From Proluteimonas luteida (GTDB lineage: Bacteria; Pseudomonadota; Gammaproteobacteria; Xanthomonadales; Xanthomonadaceae), in the NCBI RefSeq assembly GCF_021191695.1, contig NZ_JAIWPT010000014.1:1-64000 (forward strand): DNA of 64,000 nt, written 5' to 3'. Position numbers and translations under genes: made by a program. The notes beneath the pieces are model-generated. The model saw nothing but the letters and a program-made list of their open reading frames with translations, did not search any database and was not told the origin of the DNA. How positions within the stretch are numbered: position 1 is the first letter of the stretch; each line of letters starts with the position of its first letter. Shown here piece after piece: positions 1 through 6,746 of this stretch.

Positions 1-1
1 T

Positions 2-97
2 GCGATCGGCGACTGGATCCACTTCTACAACCACCAGCGCCCGCACCAGGCGCTGGGCATGAAAACACCCGCCCAGGCGCATGCCTTAGCGGCCTGA
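2..97 (+). CDS. IS3-family transposase, C-terminal end (partial, cut by window edge)
   Basis: An open frame enters from the left edge and ends at a TGA at 95-97. Its last 32 codons read IHFYNHQRPHQALGMKTPAQ, the usual end of the DDE integrase domain of IS3-family OrfB, where the YN..RPH..L motif follows the last catalytic residue. Only the tail is visible, so the intactness of the element cannot be judged. The element probably ends near base 120, where the minus strand starts TGACCCAGCAG, compatible with the TG...CA termini of this family. It abuts the truncated hydrolase at 121-480. Confidence 0.8.
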   Translation, partial: AIGDWIHFYNHQRPHQALGMKTPAQAHALAA

Positions 98-120
98 CCT
101 GTGCAGAAACTGCTGGGTCA

Positions 121-480
121 TTACACCAACGCGCTCTTTGGACCGATCCCCAGCGCCTTGTAGCCGCCGCCCGGGAAGACCAGCACTGCCGCGTGCGTCG
201 AACGCTCCGCTGGCCGGTAGACCAGGATGCTCGGGTGGGTGAGCGCCCACGACTCGTGCGCCAACGCCTCGATCCCTGCCTGCAGCACAGGGGAATCCTC
301 CGGCCACAGGGGGATTTCCCGCCAGTACGCCATCGAAGGCACAACTGTCGGCGCGGCCTCGGAAGGCTGCGTCTCGCTGGCGCGCTGATCCGGCGCCGCC
401 TGTGCAGTCCCGGACACCGACGACACGCTCGCTGGGATCAGCGCAGCGAGCCCCAGAAAAACGCAAATCGCGCGACGCAT
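121..480 (-). pseudogene. truncated secreted alpha/beta-hydrolase (acetylesterase-like), 3' end lost
   Basis: The 119-residue frame starts MRRAICVFLGLAALIP, a clear Sec signal peptide, and reaches VFPGGGY, the oxyanion-hole strand and turn of the acetyl-xylan-esterase-like alpha/beta hydrolases. That motif normally lies near the start of the catalytic domain. Here the frame stops about 14 residues later, before the nucleophile serine, Asp and His could occur, so the product cannot be active. The stop lies at the junction with the IS3 element at 1-120. This suggests that insertion removed the rest of the gene. A longer frame runs upstream of 480 but the signal peptide fixes the ATG at 478-480. 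Confidence 0.6.
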
Positions 481-631
481 GGTTGCATTCTCCCGGCCGC
501 CTAGACCGCAATTGACGAACGGCCACACTAGCGCCGTTTGGCGCCGCCTCCAAACAAGACGACTCTGGCAGACCGCATACCACCAACACGTCGCGCAACA
601 GGACGCCGCGTCGTTGCCTCGAATGCCTGGG

Positions 632-670
632 CGCAACCCGCAGCACGCGTCAGCGCCGCTGCGGGTTGCG
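632..670. terminator. perfect 13-bp inverted repeat, candidate terminator
   Basis: CGCAACCCGCAGC (632-644) is exactly inverted at 658-670, with a 13-base loop. It sits six bases past the stop of the minus-strand gene ending at 677, where a terminator is expected. No T-run follows on either strand, so it may work weakly or only stabilise the mRNA 3' end. The rest of 481-631 shows no gene. Confidence 0.45.
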
Positions 671-676
671 TTGGGC

Positions 677-1345
677 TCAGTGCAGATTGGCGCGGTGATC
701 GGCCCGCGGCTTGGCGGTCTTGGCGGTCGCTACGGCGTGCACGCTGTACAACGGCGGCGTCTCGCGCACGCGCCGGGGCTTGGCACGCGGGTCGTCGTCT
801 TCCAGCACCTGCGATTCGACCTTTTGGATGATGGCGTGGATCGCCTCCGCACCATCGAAGATCGCCGAGCCAGTGACGATGATGGTGCCCTTGGCGACAT
901 CGCCTTCGCCGCTGGCCATCATCAGGTCGCCCTGGGCGCTCAACAGGTCGAGCAGCCGGTTGATCTCGTCCAGTTGATCCATGGTCATGCCGAAATCGTA
1001 GTCATCGTCAGCGGCCGTCGCCGCGGCCGATTCGCCGGCCTCGGTGTCGTCTCGGGCCTCGTCGTCGTCCTCAGTAATTTCCGGCTTGCCCTTTGGCTGC
1101 AGGCGCGCCGGCCAAGCCACCGTATCGAGCACCAACTGCGCCTGCTCTGCCAGCAACTCCAGGCAGACCGCCACCTCGCCCGGACGGATGTCCATCCTGA
1201 AATCCCGTTCCTCGTCCGCCGTGCGCGGCTGCGCCAGGTACGCCAGGAACTTCATGTGCTTGCACAGCTTCTTCAGCCGGAACTCGCTGTCCTCCGGCAG
1301 CAAATAGCCCGTTGTCTCGAACTCGCCCGTATCGAACTTCGACAT
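677..1345 (-). CDS. unknown acidic protein, possibly XAC0095-like
   Basis: The protein has 222 residues. The ATG at 1345 is preceded by GAGGAGACG, a good ribosome binding site, and was preferred over an upstream in-frame ATG near 1492 that would lie inside the hairpin-rich leader. The N-terminus has GYLLPEDS followed by a leucine-rich helix and LAQPR, which resembles the short XAC0095-type proteins of xanthomonads; that link is from memory and weak. An acidic low-complexity stretch around residues 95-120 separates this from a second part (YDFGMTMDQLDEINRLLD and TIIVTGSAIFDGAEA). No catalytic motif is apparent and no function is proposed. It stands alone, transcribed toward the hairpin at 632-670. 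Confidence 0.65.
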   Translation of the reverse strand: MSKFDTGEFETTGYLLPEDSEFRLKKLCKHMKFLAYLAQPRTADEERDFRMDIRPGEVAVCLELLAEQAQLVLDTVAWPARLQPKGKPEITEDDDEARDDTEAGESAAATAADDDYDFGMTMDQLDEINRLLDLLSAQGDLMMASGEGDVAKGTIIVTGSAIFDGAEAIHAIIQKVESQVLEDDDPRAKPRRVRETPPLYSVHAVATAKTAKPRADHRANLH

Positions 1346-1371
1346 CGTCGTCTCCTCATGCCATGAAGTGC

Positions 1372-1510
1372 CCGTCCGCCAGACGGAGGACGGGAAGTCG
1401 GGAGGTTCGAAACCGCTAACAGACGGCGGGCGTATTTCCCCGAAGGGTGTTGTATTAGCCGCCCTCCCGACGCAGGCATCGCGTCGGTCCATGCCCGCAA
1501 GCGCACGGGC
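1372..1510 (-). other. hairpin-rich leader upstream of the 222-residue gene
   Basis: Four perfect inverted repeats follow each other on the minus strand before the ATG at 1345. They are GCCCG/CGGGC (1493-1510), CGACGC/GCGTCG (1468-1486), GGGCG/CGCCC enclosing a CCCTTCGGGG inner hairpin (1428-1464), and CCGTCC/GGACGG (1372-1393). Such density in about 140 bases suggests a structured RNA or a cassette-type leader, not chance. No known riboswitch was recognised. Confidence 0.4.
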
Positions 1511-1564
1511 ACAAAAAACCCACCGGAATGACGGAGGTGGGGACCGCTGTTAGAGGAGTTTCGA
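1408..1564. repeat. outer inverted motifs CGAAAC..CTAACAG bounding the leader
   Basis: CGAAACCGCTAACAG on the plus strand (from 1408) has a partner CGAAACTCCTCTAACAG on the minus strand (from about 1564). The two face each other across about 150 bases. This could be the ends of a small mobile element or an integron attC-like fold, but the attC core consensus (RYYYAAC/GTTRRRY) is not well met. Confidence 0.35.
1513..1541 (-). terminator. rho-independent terminator reading leftward
   Basis: Read on the minus strand the sequence is CCCACC, an 11-base loop, GGTGGG and then six T. This is a compact intrinsic terminator. It lies upstream of the 222-residue gene, so it would stop transcripts arriving from the right (the IS5 region) and isolate the leader. 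Confidence 0.6.
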
Positions 1565-1657
1565 CGCTCCTTGGGTTTGAGTCTGCGGCAGTCAGAGTGG
1601 CCACGTCAAGAGGATGACTCGAATTACGACAAACAAGCGCCTAGGCCGAATCGACAT

Positions 1658-2389
1658 TCAAGCCAGCCACATCGGAATTGGGGCGATATGCAAGAAGGCC
1701 AAGAAGTGTCTGGGCTTGCGATCGAATCGCATAGCAATCCGGCGAAACTGCTTAAGTCTGAAGAAGCAGCGCTCAATGCGGTTAAGTAACCGGTAGCGTG
1801 CCTTGCCGTAGAGACGCGACCGTTGGGGTGGATCAGTGCCACCAATTCGCGGCCGTCATAGCCCTTGTCGGCTAGCACACGCTTTAGCTTAAACCCCGCC
1901 AGGAGGGCCGGAGTCTGCGTGATGTCGTTGCGCTCCTCGCCAGGAACCGCACAGGCCGGACCTGACCATCCACTGTCAGATGAATCTTCGTGCTCAGACC
2001 TCTTTGGGGGCGCCCCAGAGCCGGGCCCGAAGCCCCCGCTTTTCCGGTCGCCGCCTGTGCATGCGCTCGGAGGATACCGCTGTCGGTCATCAGGTAAACG
2101 TTGCTTCGATCCCGGATCAGCGCTGGAATACCTGCTCCCGCGCGCCCCTGGCCGTCCAGCGAGTGAACCGCTTGTGCACGCTCTTGTATGCTCAATAGCG
2201 CGCTGGCAAGTCGCTCCAGCGTGCCCCGACGCGCAACACCCACAACAACACGCAATTGACGAAGGTCCGGGTGTCGGCGGCTGTCCGGCCCGGATCACTG
2301 GCCCTGCCCGGAAGCAGGCCCTCAATACGCTCCCACTGGGTCTGGGTTTACTCGTAGCGACAGGGTCGGGAATGCTTGGGCTTCGACAT
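1658..2389 (-). pseudogene. decayed IS5-family (IS427-like) transposase
   Basis: Pieces of one transposase can be read in order on the minus strand but in different frames. From 2389 there is MSKPKHSRPC followed by an in-frame TAA and then [14 protein letters not shown]. Next come NVYLMTDSGILRAHAQAA and GLSTKIHLTVDGQ, the first catalytic Asp region, then VLADKGYDGRELV, the second Asp region. Last, in a new frame, comes RYRLLNRIERCFFRLKQFRR up to the TGA at 1658, which holds the Glu-bearing C-terminal helix. At least one nonsense codon and two frame changes, one near 1815 probably with a deletion, make it dead. Terminal repeats were not confidently found. Confidence 0.75.
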
Positions 2390-2494
2390 CCGCCAAAGAT
2401 ATCGGCTGAATATCGATTGGGCCTAGGCCGATGCCAGCTTTCAGATCGGCTGCAGCGCGCAATCTAGCTGCAACTAAAACAAGAGGAATATCAA

Positions 2495-2950
2495 ATGAAC
2501 AATAATAGGACATCAAAACAACAGCTAGGCGAGTGGGGAGAGAAGCTAGTTGCGTCTAAATGCAGTTGCCCCAGATGCAAGCGAGCTCGTACACTAAAGC
2601 GGCTCCCTCAGAATTTTAAGTGCGCTGATCTTATATGTGATTTCTGCGGCTATTTGGCTCAGGTAAAATCATCTAAAGTAGTCACCGTTACACTACTACC
2701 GAAGTTTGTGCTCGGTGCAGCTTGGTCGCCGCAAAAGCAGCGCATGGATAATGGCATTTACTTCCCCCTCTTCCTTGTACTCCGGTCCACAACCGAAAGC
2801 GCTATCTATTATCTACCAACTGACCTTCAGAGCCCAGCACTTTTTATACCACGCAATCCACTTTCATCAACCGCAAAAAAATCGGGCTGGCAAGGCTTCC
2901 GCTATGTATTAAGCGCCGCGCCCGAGGGCGCTTTCGTAAGAATTACATAA
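2495..2950 (+). CDS. minimal DpnI / Dam-replacing-family nuclease
   Basis: The protein has 151 residues and its ATG follows an AAGAGGAAT ribosome site. It aligns by eye with the N-terminal catalytic domain of DpnI. A zinc ribbon (CPRC at 25-28, C48 and C51) encloses an active site D45-x10-Q56-V-K58, in the same register as the D53...E64-x-K66 of DpnI. NPLSSTAKKSGWQG near the C-terminus matches the KPLAPTARRAGW block of that enzyme. The catalytic Glu is replaced by Gln, a change tolerated in some PD-(D/E)XK nucleases. The C-terminal winged-helix domain that lets DpnI read G(m6A)TC is missing, so target and methyl dependence are open. Base composition is far lower in GC than the flanks. It converges on the methyltransferase operon at 3183-5758. 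Confidence 0.75.
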   Translation: MNNNRTSKQQLGEWGEKLVASKCSCPRCKRARTLKRLPQNFKCADLICDFCGYLAQVKSSKVVTVTLLPKFVLGAAWSPQKQRMDNGIYFPLFLVLRSTTESAIYYLPTDLQSPALFIPRNPLSSTAKKSGWQGFRYVLSAAPEGAFVRIT

Positions 2951-3182
2951 AATTGGCGAGAACGGCGTCAAGCTCACTTCCCGGCCGAATGCCGAATTTC
3001 CCAGTCTTGTTCGCCGCCAACATGGGAAGGAGGTTAAGAAGCGCTCCTATGGGATGCAACAACTTCCGCGTTATGGTGGGAGCCTAGACCAGACTCGTAG
3101 CAAGCGCTCGATCCATCCACGTCGCGTAAGCCGAACAAGTTAAATTGCCCCCCTTTTCTCTAGTAAACGTCATCAATCGCGT
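2951..3182. other. intergenic stretch between convergent island genes
   Basis: No frame with a plausible start and ribosome site was found in these 232 bases. The composition is intermediate between the island and the chromosome. No clear hairpin plus T-run was seen, although a run CCCCCCTTTTCTCT occurs near 3149. Confidence 0.4.
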
Positions 3183-4004
3183 TTACGCGATCTCGCGCAG
3201 CGCATTGAGAACAGCAAATACGTGCTTTGGCACATTGCTTTTAATACGCCGAATGACAGCAGCTTTACCCGGGTGGTGGGTAGCGTCGTTGCGATCCTTT
3301 AGAATGCTCTGAATAGCACGCCGCACAAGATCATCTGCCTGCGTTGGAGCGACAATTTCCCCGTAACCTATCCCGAGCTGACCCAATGTGAAGCGCTCAA
3401 TCTGCGCCTCGCTGAGCGTACGTGGCAAGCCCTTCGCAGTCACCAATTGAATCCGCGTACTCTTAACGCCCTTCAAGAAATGGGCCTTTGCAGATTGCTC
3501 AAAGTTTGTCGCCGCATCTTTGAAGCCGTCGACAACTAAACCTTCCGAGATCCTTCTGAATGGAGCTTTGAGAAGCCTTCTTACTGCAGGCTTTTCTCTC
3601 GACAAGTCTGGTAAACCCACGATAGCTGAAAGGTCGCTTGACTCGACCAGCACCGCAACTCCATTCGGCCCAGCACTACAGACACCAATTCCCTTAGCAC
3701 GGAGCGACGCAAGCTCTGTTAATGTCGCCTCATTCCCCTCGGGAAGCACAAGCGCAACGTATGTCTCTTTCCCACGTGCCCGACCGTAATGAACCCAATC
3801 ATCGAAACGGCCACTGTCAGCAGAAGATGCAACCTCGACAATAAACTCGGTGACCCGTCTTTTACCCACTAAGGTGGGAGTATTCGGATAGTAAAGGTCG
3901 CTCTTCTCCACTGCCACACGATACCCCTCCCCTTGCAAGTGCTCATAGGCGGCATCAGCGTACTCAACCAATTCAGGCGAAAGAGTAATATATGAGCGAG
4001 GCAT
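3183..4004 (-). CDS. unknown island protein with C-terminal HEPN-like domain
   Basis: The protein has 273 residues and is the last gene of the minus-strand operon, starting 3 bases after the ParB-like stop. Residues about 1-130 look like an alpha/beta domain (VTEFIVEVASS, ETYVALVLPEG) that could be a degenerate restriction-endonuclease fold, though no full PD-(D/E)XK set is visible. Residues about 155-273 are helical and carry FTLGQLGIG and then RNDATHH, in which R238 and H243 fit the R-x4-H motif of HEPN ribonuclease or toxin domains, including the polar residue after Arg. HEPN proteins are common RNases in defence and toxin systems; activity here is inferred. The methyltransferase operon context suggests an effector or accessory role. 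Confidence 0.55.
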   Translation of the reverse strand: MPRSYITLSPELVEYADAAYEHLQGEGYRVAVEKSDLYYPNTPTLVGKRRVTEFIVEVASSADSGRFDDWVHYGRARGKETYVALVLPEGNEATLTELASLRAKGIGVCSAGPNGVAVLVESSDLSAIVGLPDLSREKPAVRRLLKAPFRRISEGLVVDGFKDAATNFEQSAKAHFLKGVKSTRIQLVTAKGLPRTLSEAQIERFTLGQLGIGYGEIVAPTQADDLVRRAIQSILKDRNDATHHPGKAAVIRRIKSNVPKHVFAVLNALREIA

Positions 4005-4007
4005 CGT

Positions 4008-4949
4008 TCACGCCCCGACAATTTTTTTAATCTTTCGATCCAGACTCTTCAAACTTAGATGAAGCGAGTCAGACAGCTCATACTCCCGCTCAATAATTTC
4101 ATCCAATCTTGCGCCAAGACGATCCGCTAACTGCTCCGCGCCGTGCTGGTAATCATGCTGTTCGACCGTATCAGAAAACATCTCTCGGATTGTCGCACTT
4201 GTCGATCGAATAAAACGAAGTGTTGCCTTTCGAGCTTCTGCTTTCTCAACCTCACCACGCTCCACTGCTCTCGCTAACTTTGCGAACTTTCTTGGATCCA
4301 CAGTGCTTACCAGCACCCCAGTTTCAAACTTCGAAACTATCGAATCTCGAAGCGCCCCCTCTTCGTCGGACCTGATTATTCCACGCTTTAGCACAGCAGT
4401 TGCGGCCGCCGTTGCCTCAAGAACATGATCCACAGTAAGCGCTTGCTGCGAACGCGGCTTTTGGAGCTCTTGCATTAAGCGAAGTTGGTAGCTCTCCGGC
4501 AATGAAAGGAGCTTCTTGTAGCGCCTTACTTCACCGCGAGTCAGCGAGGCAAGCTCAGCAAGTTGCTTTTCTGTAGGTGTTGCTGCGTGCTTCCTTGTAT
4601 AGATGGCCTCTAAATCTCGCAGCTTCCAAGCCGTAGGCAAAGGATCCCACTCGTTTCTCCGATGATGAATAGCGAACATCATCATGATATTCGTCAATCG
4701 ATCTGGCTTAGGTTGAACAACCACCGGAACTTTTGGCAATCCGAGTTTCGTAGCACACCGCCAACGACGCTCTCCATCGAGAATCTTATAGATCGACTCG
4801 TCTCTATAAACCGTCAGCGGGACGAGAATTCCTTGCTGACGGATACTCTCCTGCAATGCGTCAAGCTCATCTTGATGAAAGATGAGGCGAGGATTCTCAG
4901 GATTTGGCTCAATTTGCCGCGTTTCGACGGAAAGAACATGTTCGGCCAC
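4008..4949 (-). CDS. ParB/Srx-fold protein of the methyltransferase island
   Basis: The 313-residue protein opens with a ParB-type domain (about residues 5-85): IEPNPENPRL, then LQESIRQQGILVPLTVY, then the signature DGERRWRCA at 58-66. Family members bind CTP or act as nucleases, and many non-partition versions serve phage or defence loci. A helical middle (LTRGEVRRYKKLLSLPESY) fits the DNA-binding KorB-like part. The last 120 residues are charged and helical. There is no ParA and no parS is apparent, so chromosome partition is unlikely. It lies 14 bases after the methyltransferase stop and 3 bases before the HEPN-like gene, consistent with one transcript. Confidence 0.75.
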   Translation of the reverse strand: MAEHVLSVETRQIEPNPENPRLIFHQDELDALQESIRQQGILVPLTVYRDESIYKILDGERRWRCATKLGLPKVPVVVQPKPDRLTNIMMMFAIHHRRNEWDPLPTAWKLRDLEAIYTRKHAATPTEKQLAELASLTRGEVRRYKKLLSLPESYQLRLMQELQKPRSQQALTVDHVLEATAAATAVLKRGIIRSDEEGALRDSIVSKFETGVLVSTVDPRKFAKLARAVERGEVEKAEARKATLRFIRSTSATIREMFSDTVEQHDYQHGAEQLADRLGARLDEIIEREYELSDSLHLSLKSLDRKIKKIVGA

Positions 4950-4963
4950 GCAACCCCCAGCTC

Positions 4964-5758
4964 TCAGATATTTGTGATGAAAACCTCGACAGCCTGTCGC
5001 CGGTGCTCAGAGAATCCTGCAACGTTTCTCTGAGCCACCGTCTGCCTGACTTTCCAACCAAGCGCTATTTCTTTCGTTTCTGGACTTTTAGCATAGCTAA
5101 CCACAAACTTAGCTCCGCGCTGATCGATTTCGTAGAGTACGTCACTCAAACGCTGAACATCCTCAACCCCGAACGTCTGCGCCGAGTACTGCCGGAATAT
5201 CCTTCGATTACTAACAGCGTATGGCGGATCCAAGTACACAAAATCGCCTTGACGCGCGTTTCGAAGGACGAAACTCTCAAAGTCTTCGCTCGAAAGCTCG
5301 GCAGATTTAAGTCGTTCGGAGGCCTGCATCCATTCGTCAAGCGTCGGTACAGCACCAGATTTTTGCCCGCCGTAGGGCACATTAAACTGCCCGGACCTGT
5401 TAGTGCGATATATACCGTTAAAGCAGAATCGGTTGAGATAGAAGAATCGCACAGCGGCATCGAACTGCGACATCCGGGCCGTGTCCGCAGATCTCCACTC
5501 GTAGTATGTTTCTTCCGAATTTTCAATCGAGATCAACTTTTCATGCAACCCATGGGGGTCTTGCTTGAGCACGTTGTACGCTTCAATGAGTTCGTTATTC
5601 GAGTCATTGAGAAGAGCGCACGAAGGCTCAAGATGGAAGAACAAACTAGCCGAGCCAGCAAAAGCCTCGATGTAACGCTCATATGTTGGCAACCAATACT
5701 CGGACAACTTCGGAAGAAGCTTCTTCTTGCTGCCAGCCCAACGAACCAAGGGTCTCAT
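4964..5758 (-). CDS. Dam-family (D12 class) DNA adenine methyltransferase
   Basis: The 264-residue protein has the motifs of D12-class N6-adenine methyltransferases: RWAGSKKKLLPKL at the N-terminus (motif X), EAFAGSASLFF at 31-41 (S-adenosylmethionine site), FNVPYG at 125-130 and the catalytic DPPY at 177-180. It should methylate adenine in a short duplex site; GATC is typical of the family but cannot be read from sequence. It is the first gene of the island operon. Its ATG at 5756-5758 lies three bases from the stop of the acyl-CoA mutase remnant, which shows how tightly the island is joined to that gene. Codon use is much less GC-rich than in the chromosome. Confidence 0.9.
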   Translation of the reverse strand: MRPLVRWAGSKKKLLPKLSEYWLPTYERYIEAFAGSASLFFHLEPSCALLNDSNNELIEAYNVLKQDPHGLHEKLISIENSEETYYEWRSADTARMSQFDAAVRFFYLNRFCFNGIYRTNRSGQFNVPYGGQKSGAVPTLDEWMQASERLKSAELSSEDFESFVLRNARQGDFVYLDPPYAVSNRRIFRQYSAQTFGVEDVQRLSDVLYEIDQRGAKFVVSYAKSPETKEIALGWKVRQTVAQRNVAGFSEHRRQAVEVFITNI

Positions 5759-5761
5759 GCT

Positions 5762-6360
5762 TCACATATTCCTTCGATATTCCCCACCAACGTCATACAG
5801 CGCATGGCTGATCTGCCCCAGGCTATGCGTCTTCACCGCTTCCATCAACGCTTCGACACATTGCGCCGTTCGCGCGCCGCGTTCTGAAGATACGCCAGTT
5901 GGTCGTCGGCTGAGCCATCATCGCGACGAGCGCCCCCATCCCAACCTTCCCCCGCATGCGGGGGAAGGGGCAGAACCACGGCATTGCGGCCTTCCTGCCA
6001 GTTGCAGACGTTCTCGATCTGCTGGCCCTTCTCTTCTTCGGTACTGCGGATCAGTTCGATCTCGGTGGCGATCTCGCCAGCGTGTTCCTTGGGCAGGAAC
6101 ATGTTCACGCTCACCAGGGGTAACGACCCGTCGTGCTTCTTGTGCCCGTAGACCATGGACGCTTCCTGGATCTTGCCGCACCGGACCATGGTGCCCCTGG
6201 CACCCAGCACGCCGCCGCGCTCGCTGATCGCTTCGAACTCCTCGTAGACGGCCTCTTCCACGATGTCGGTGAGGTCGTCGATGGCGAAGCTGCCCTGCCA
6301 GGGGTTCTCGATGAAGTTGGGCCCCCATTTCCTTGTCCATCCATGTTCGGTCGATTCCAC
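5762..6360 (-). pseudogene. C-terminal fragment of methylmalonyl/isobutyryl-CoA mutase-type protein
   Basis: HGWTRKWGPNFIENPW, VEEAVYEEFEAISERGG, HKKHDGSLPLVSVNMFLPKE and IELIRSTEEEKGQQIENV are the conserved C-terminal blocks of the large fused acyl-CoA mutases (IcmF type), normally over 1000 residues long. Everything before HGWTRKWG is missing. Near 5852 a single T is lost relative to the expected RRNVFEALMEAVKTHSL reading, giving a premature stop at 5845. The rest of the old C-terminus (LGQISHALYDVGGEYRRNM) reads on to a TGA at 5762-5764. A palindromic repeat (5931-5972) sits inside the coding sequence in frame. The fragment is non-functional. Confidence 0.8.
5931..5972. repeat. REP-type palindrome inside the mutase remnant
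   Basis: The core CTTCCCCCGCATGCGGGGGAAG is a near-perfect palindrome flanked by a GGGATGGGGGCG-type tail. The same CCCGCATGCGGG core recurs at 30690-30705. Translated in the mutase frame it adds roughly 20 residues (LPPHAGEGWDGGARRDDG) between conserved blocks without breaking the frame. Confidence 0.7.
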
Positions 6361-6386
6361 GAGTCCAGCCTCTCAGTGCGGCTCTG

Positions 6387-6680
6387 TCACCGCCGGGAGG
6401 CGCCCGGCATTGTGGCCTCTGCCTTCCATTCGGCAAGCTCGTCATCCGTGATCAGACGATCCTCGGATGCGTAGACCCGCTCGTGCAGCGCCGACCAGAT
6501 CACCTCCCCATGCGGGCCCAACGTCGCCAGACCCCGGCGCCCGCGCGCTCGGGCTGACTGGAACCCATGCGCCATCGCGTCCTGCAGCCAGCGCCAGCGC
6601 TCGGCATGGGACACCTGCAGCGCATCGCGCAGGTTGTGCTCGGCGGCCTCGGTGAATCCCACCTCTGTTGTGGCACTCAC
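6387..6680 (-). CDS. hypothetical 97-residue protein
   Basis: A GTG at 6678-6680 starts a 97-residue frame (MSATTEVGFTEAAEHNLRDA...) whose middle, HAERWRWLQDAMAHGF, resembles the helix of small antitoxin-like or accessory proteins found beside nucleotidyltransferase genes. This resemblance is weak and no function is claimed. The GTG overlaps the TGA of a 19-codon frame just upstream, which favours coupled translation. It lies between sctU and the mutase remnant, all on the minus strand. Confidence 0.5.
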   Translation of the reverse strand: MSATTEVGFTEAAEHNLRDALQVSHAERWRWLQDAMAHGFQSARARGRRGLATLGPHGEVIWSALHERVYASEDRLITDDELAEWKAEATMPGASRR

Positions 6681-6736
6681 GTGGCATCTCCCTGATTGAG
6701 CCGGACGATGCGCTGCAGTTCGCGCCGAAAGTCCAT
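6677..6736 (-). CDS. 19-codon open frame coupled to the 97-residue gene
   Basis: Starting 10 bases after the sctU stop, an ATG opens MDFRRELQRIVRLNQGDAT and ends in a TGA overlapping the next GTG as GTGA. It could be a leader peptide, the tail of a deleted gene, or chance. Confidence 0.25.
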   Translation of the reverse strand: MDFRRELQRIVRLNQGDAT

Positions 6737-6746
6737 GCTGGCAAGG

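Noticed and set aside
1408..1564. Integron attC site
   Set aside because: AAC/GTT triplets and an imperfect inverted arrangement are present, but the seven-base cores do not match the consensus, no second attC follows the gene, and no integrase is visible. It is kept only as an inverted-motif feature.
4008..4949. Chromosome or plasmid partition protein ParB
   Set aside because: The ParB-type signature is present, but there is no ParA, no parS-like 16-mer was noticed, and the operon is with a methyltransferase.
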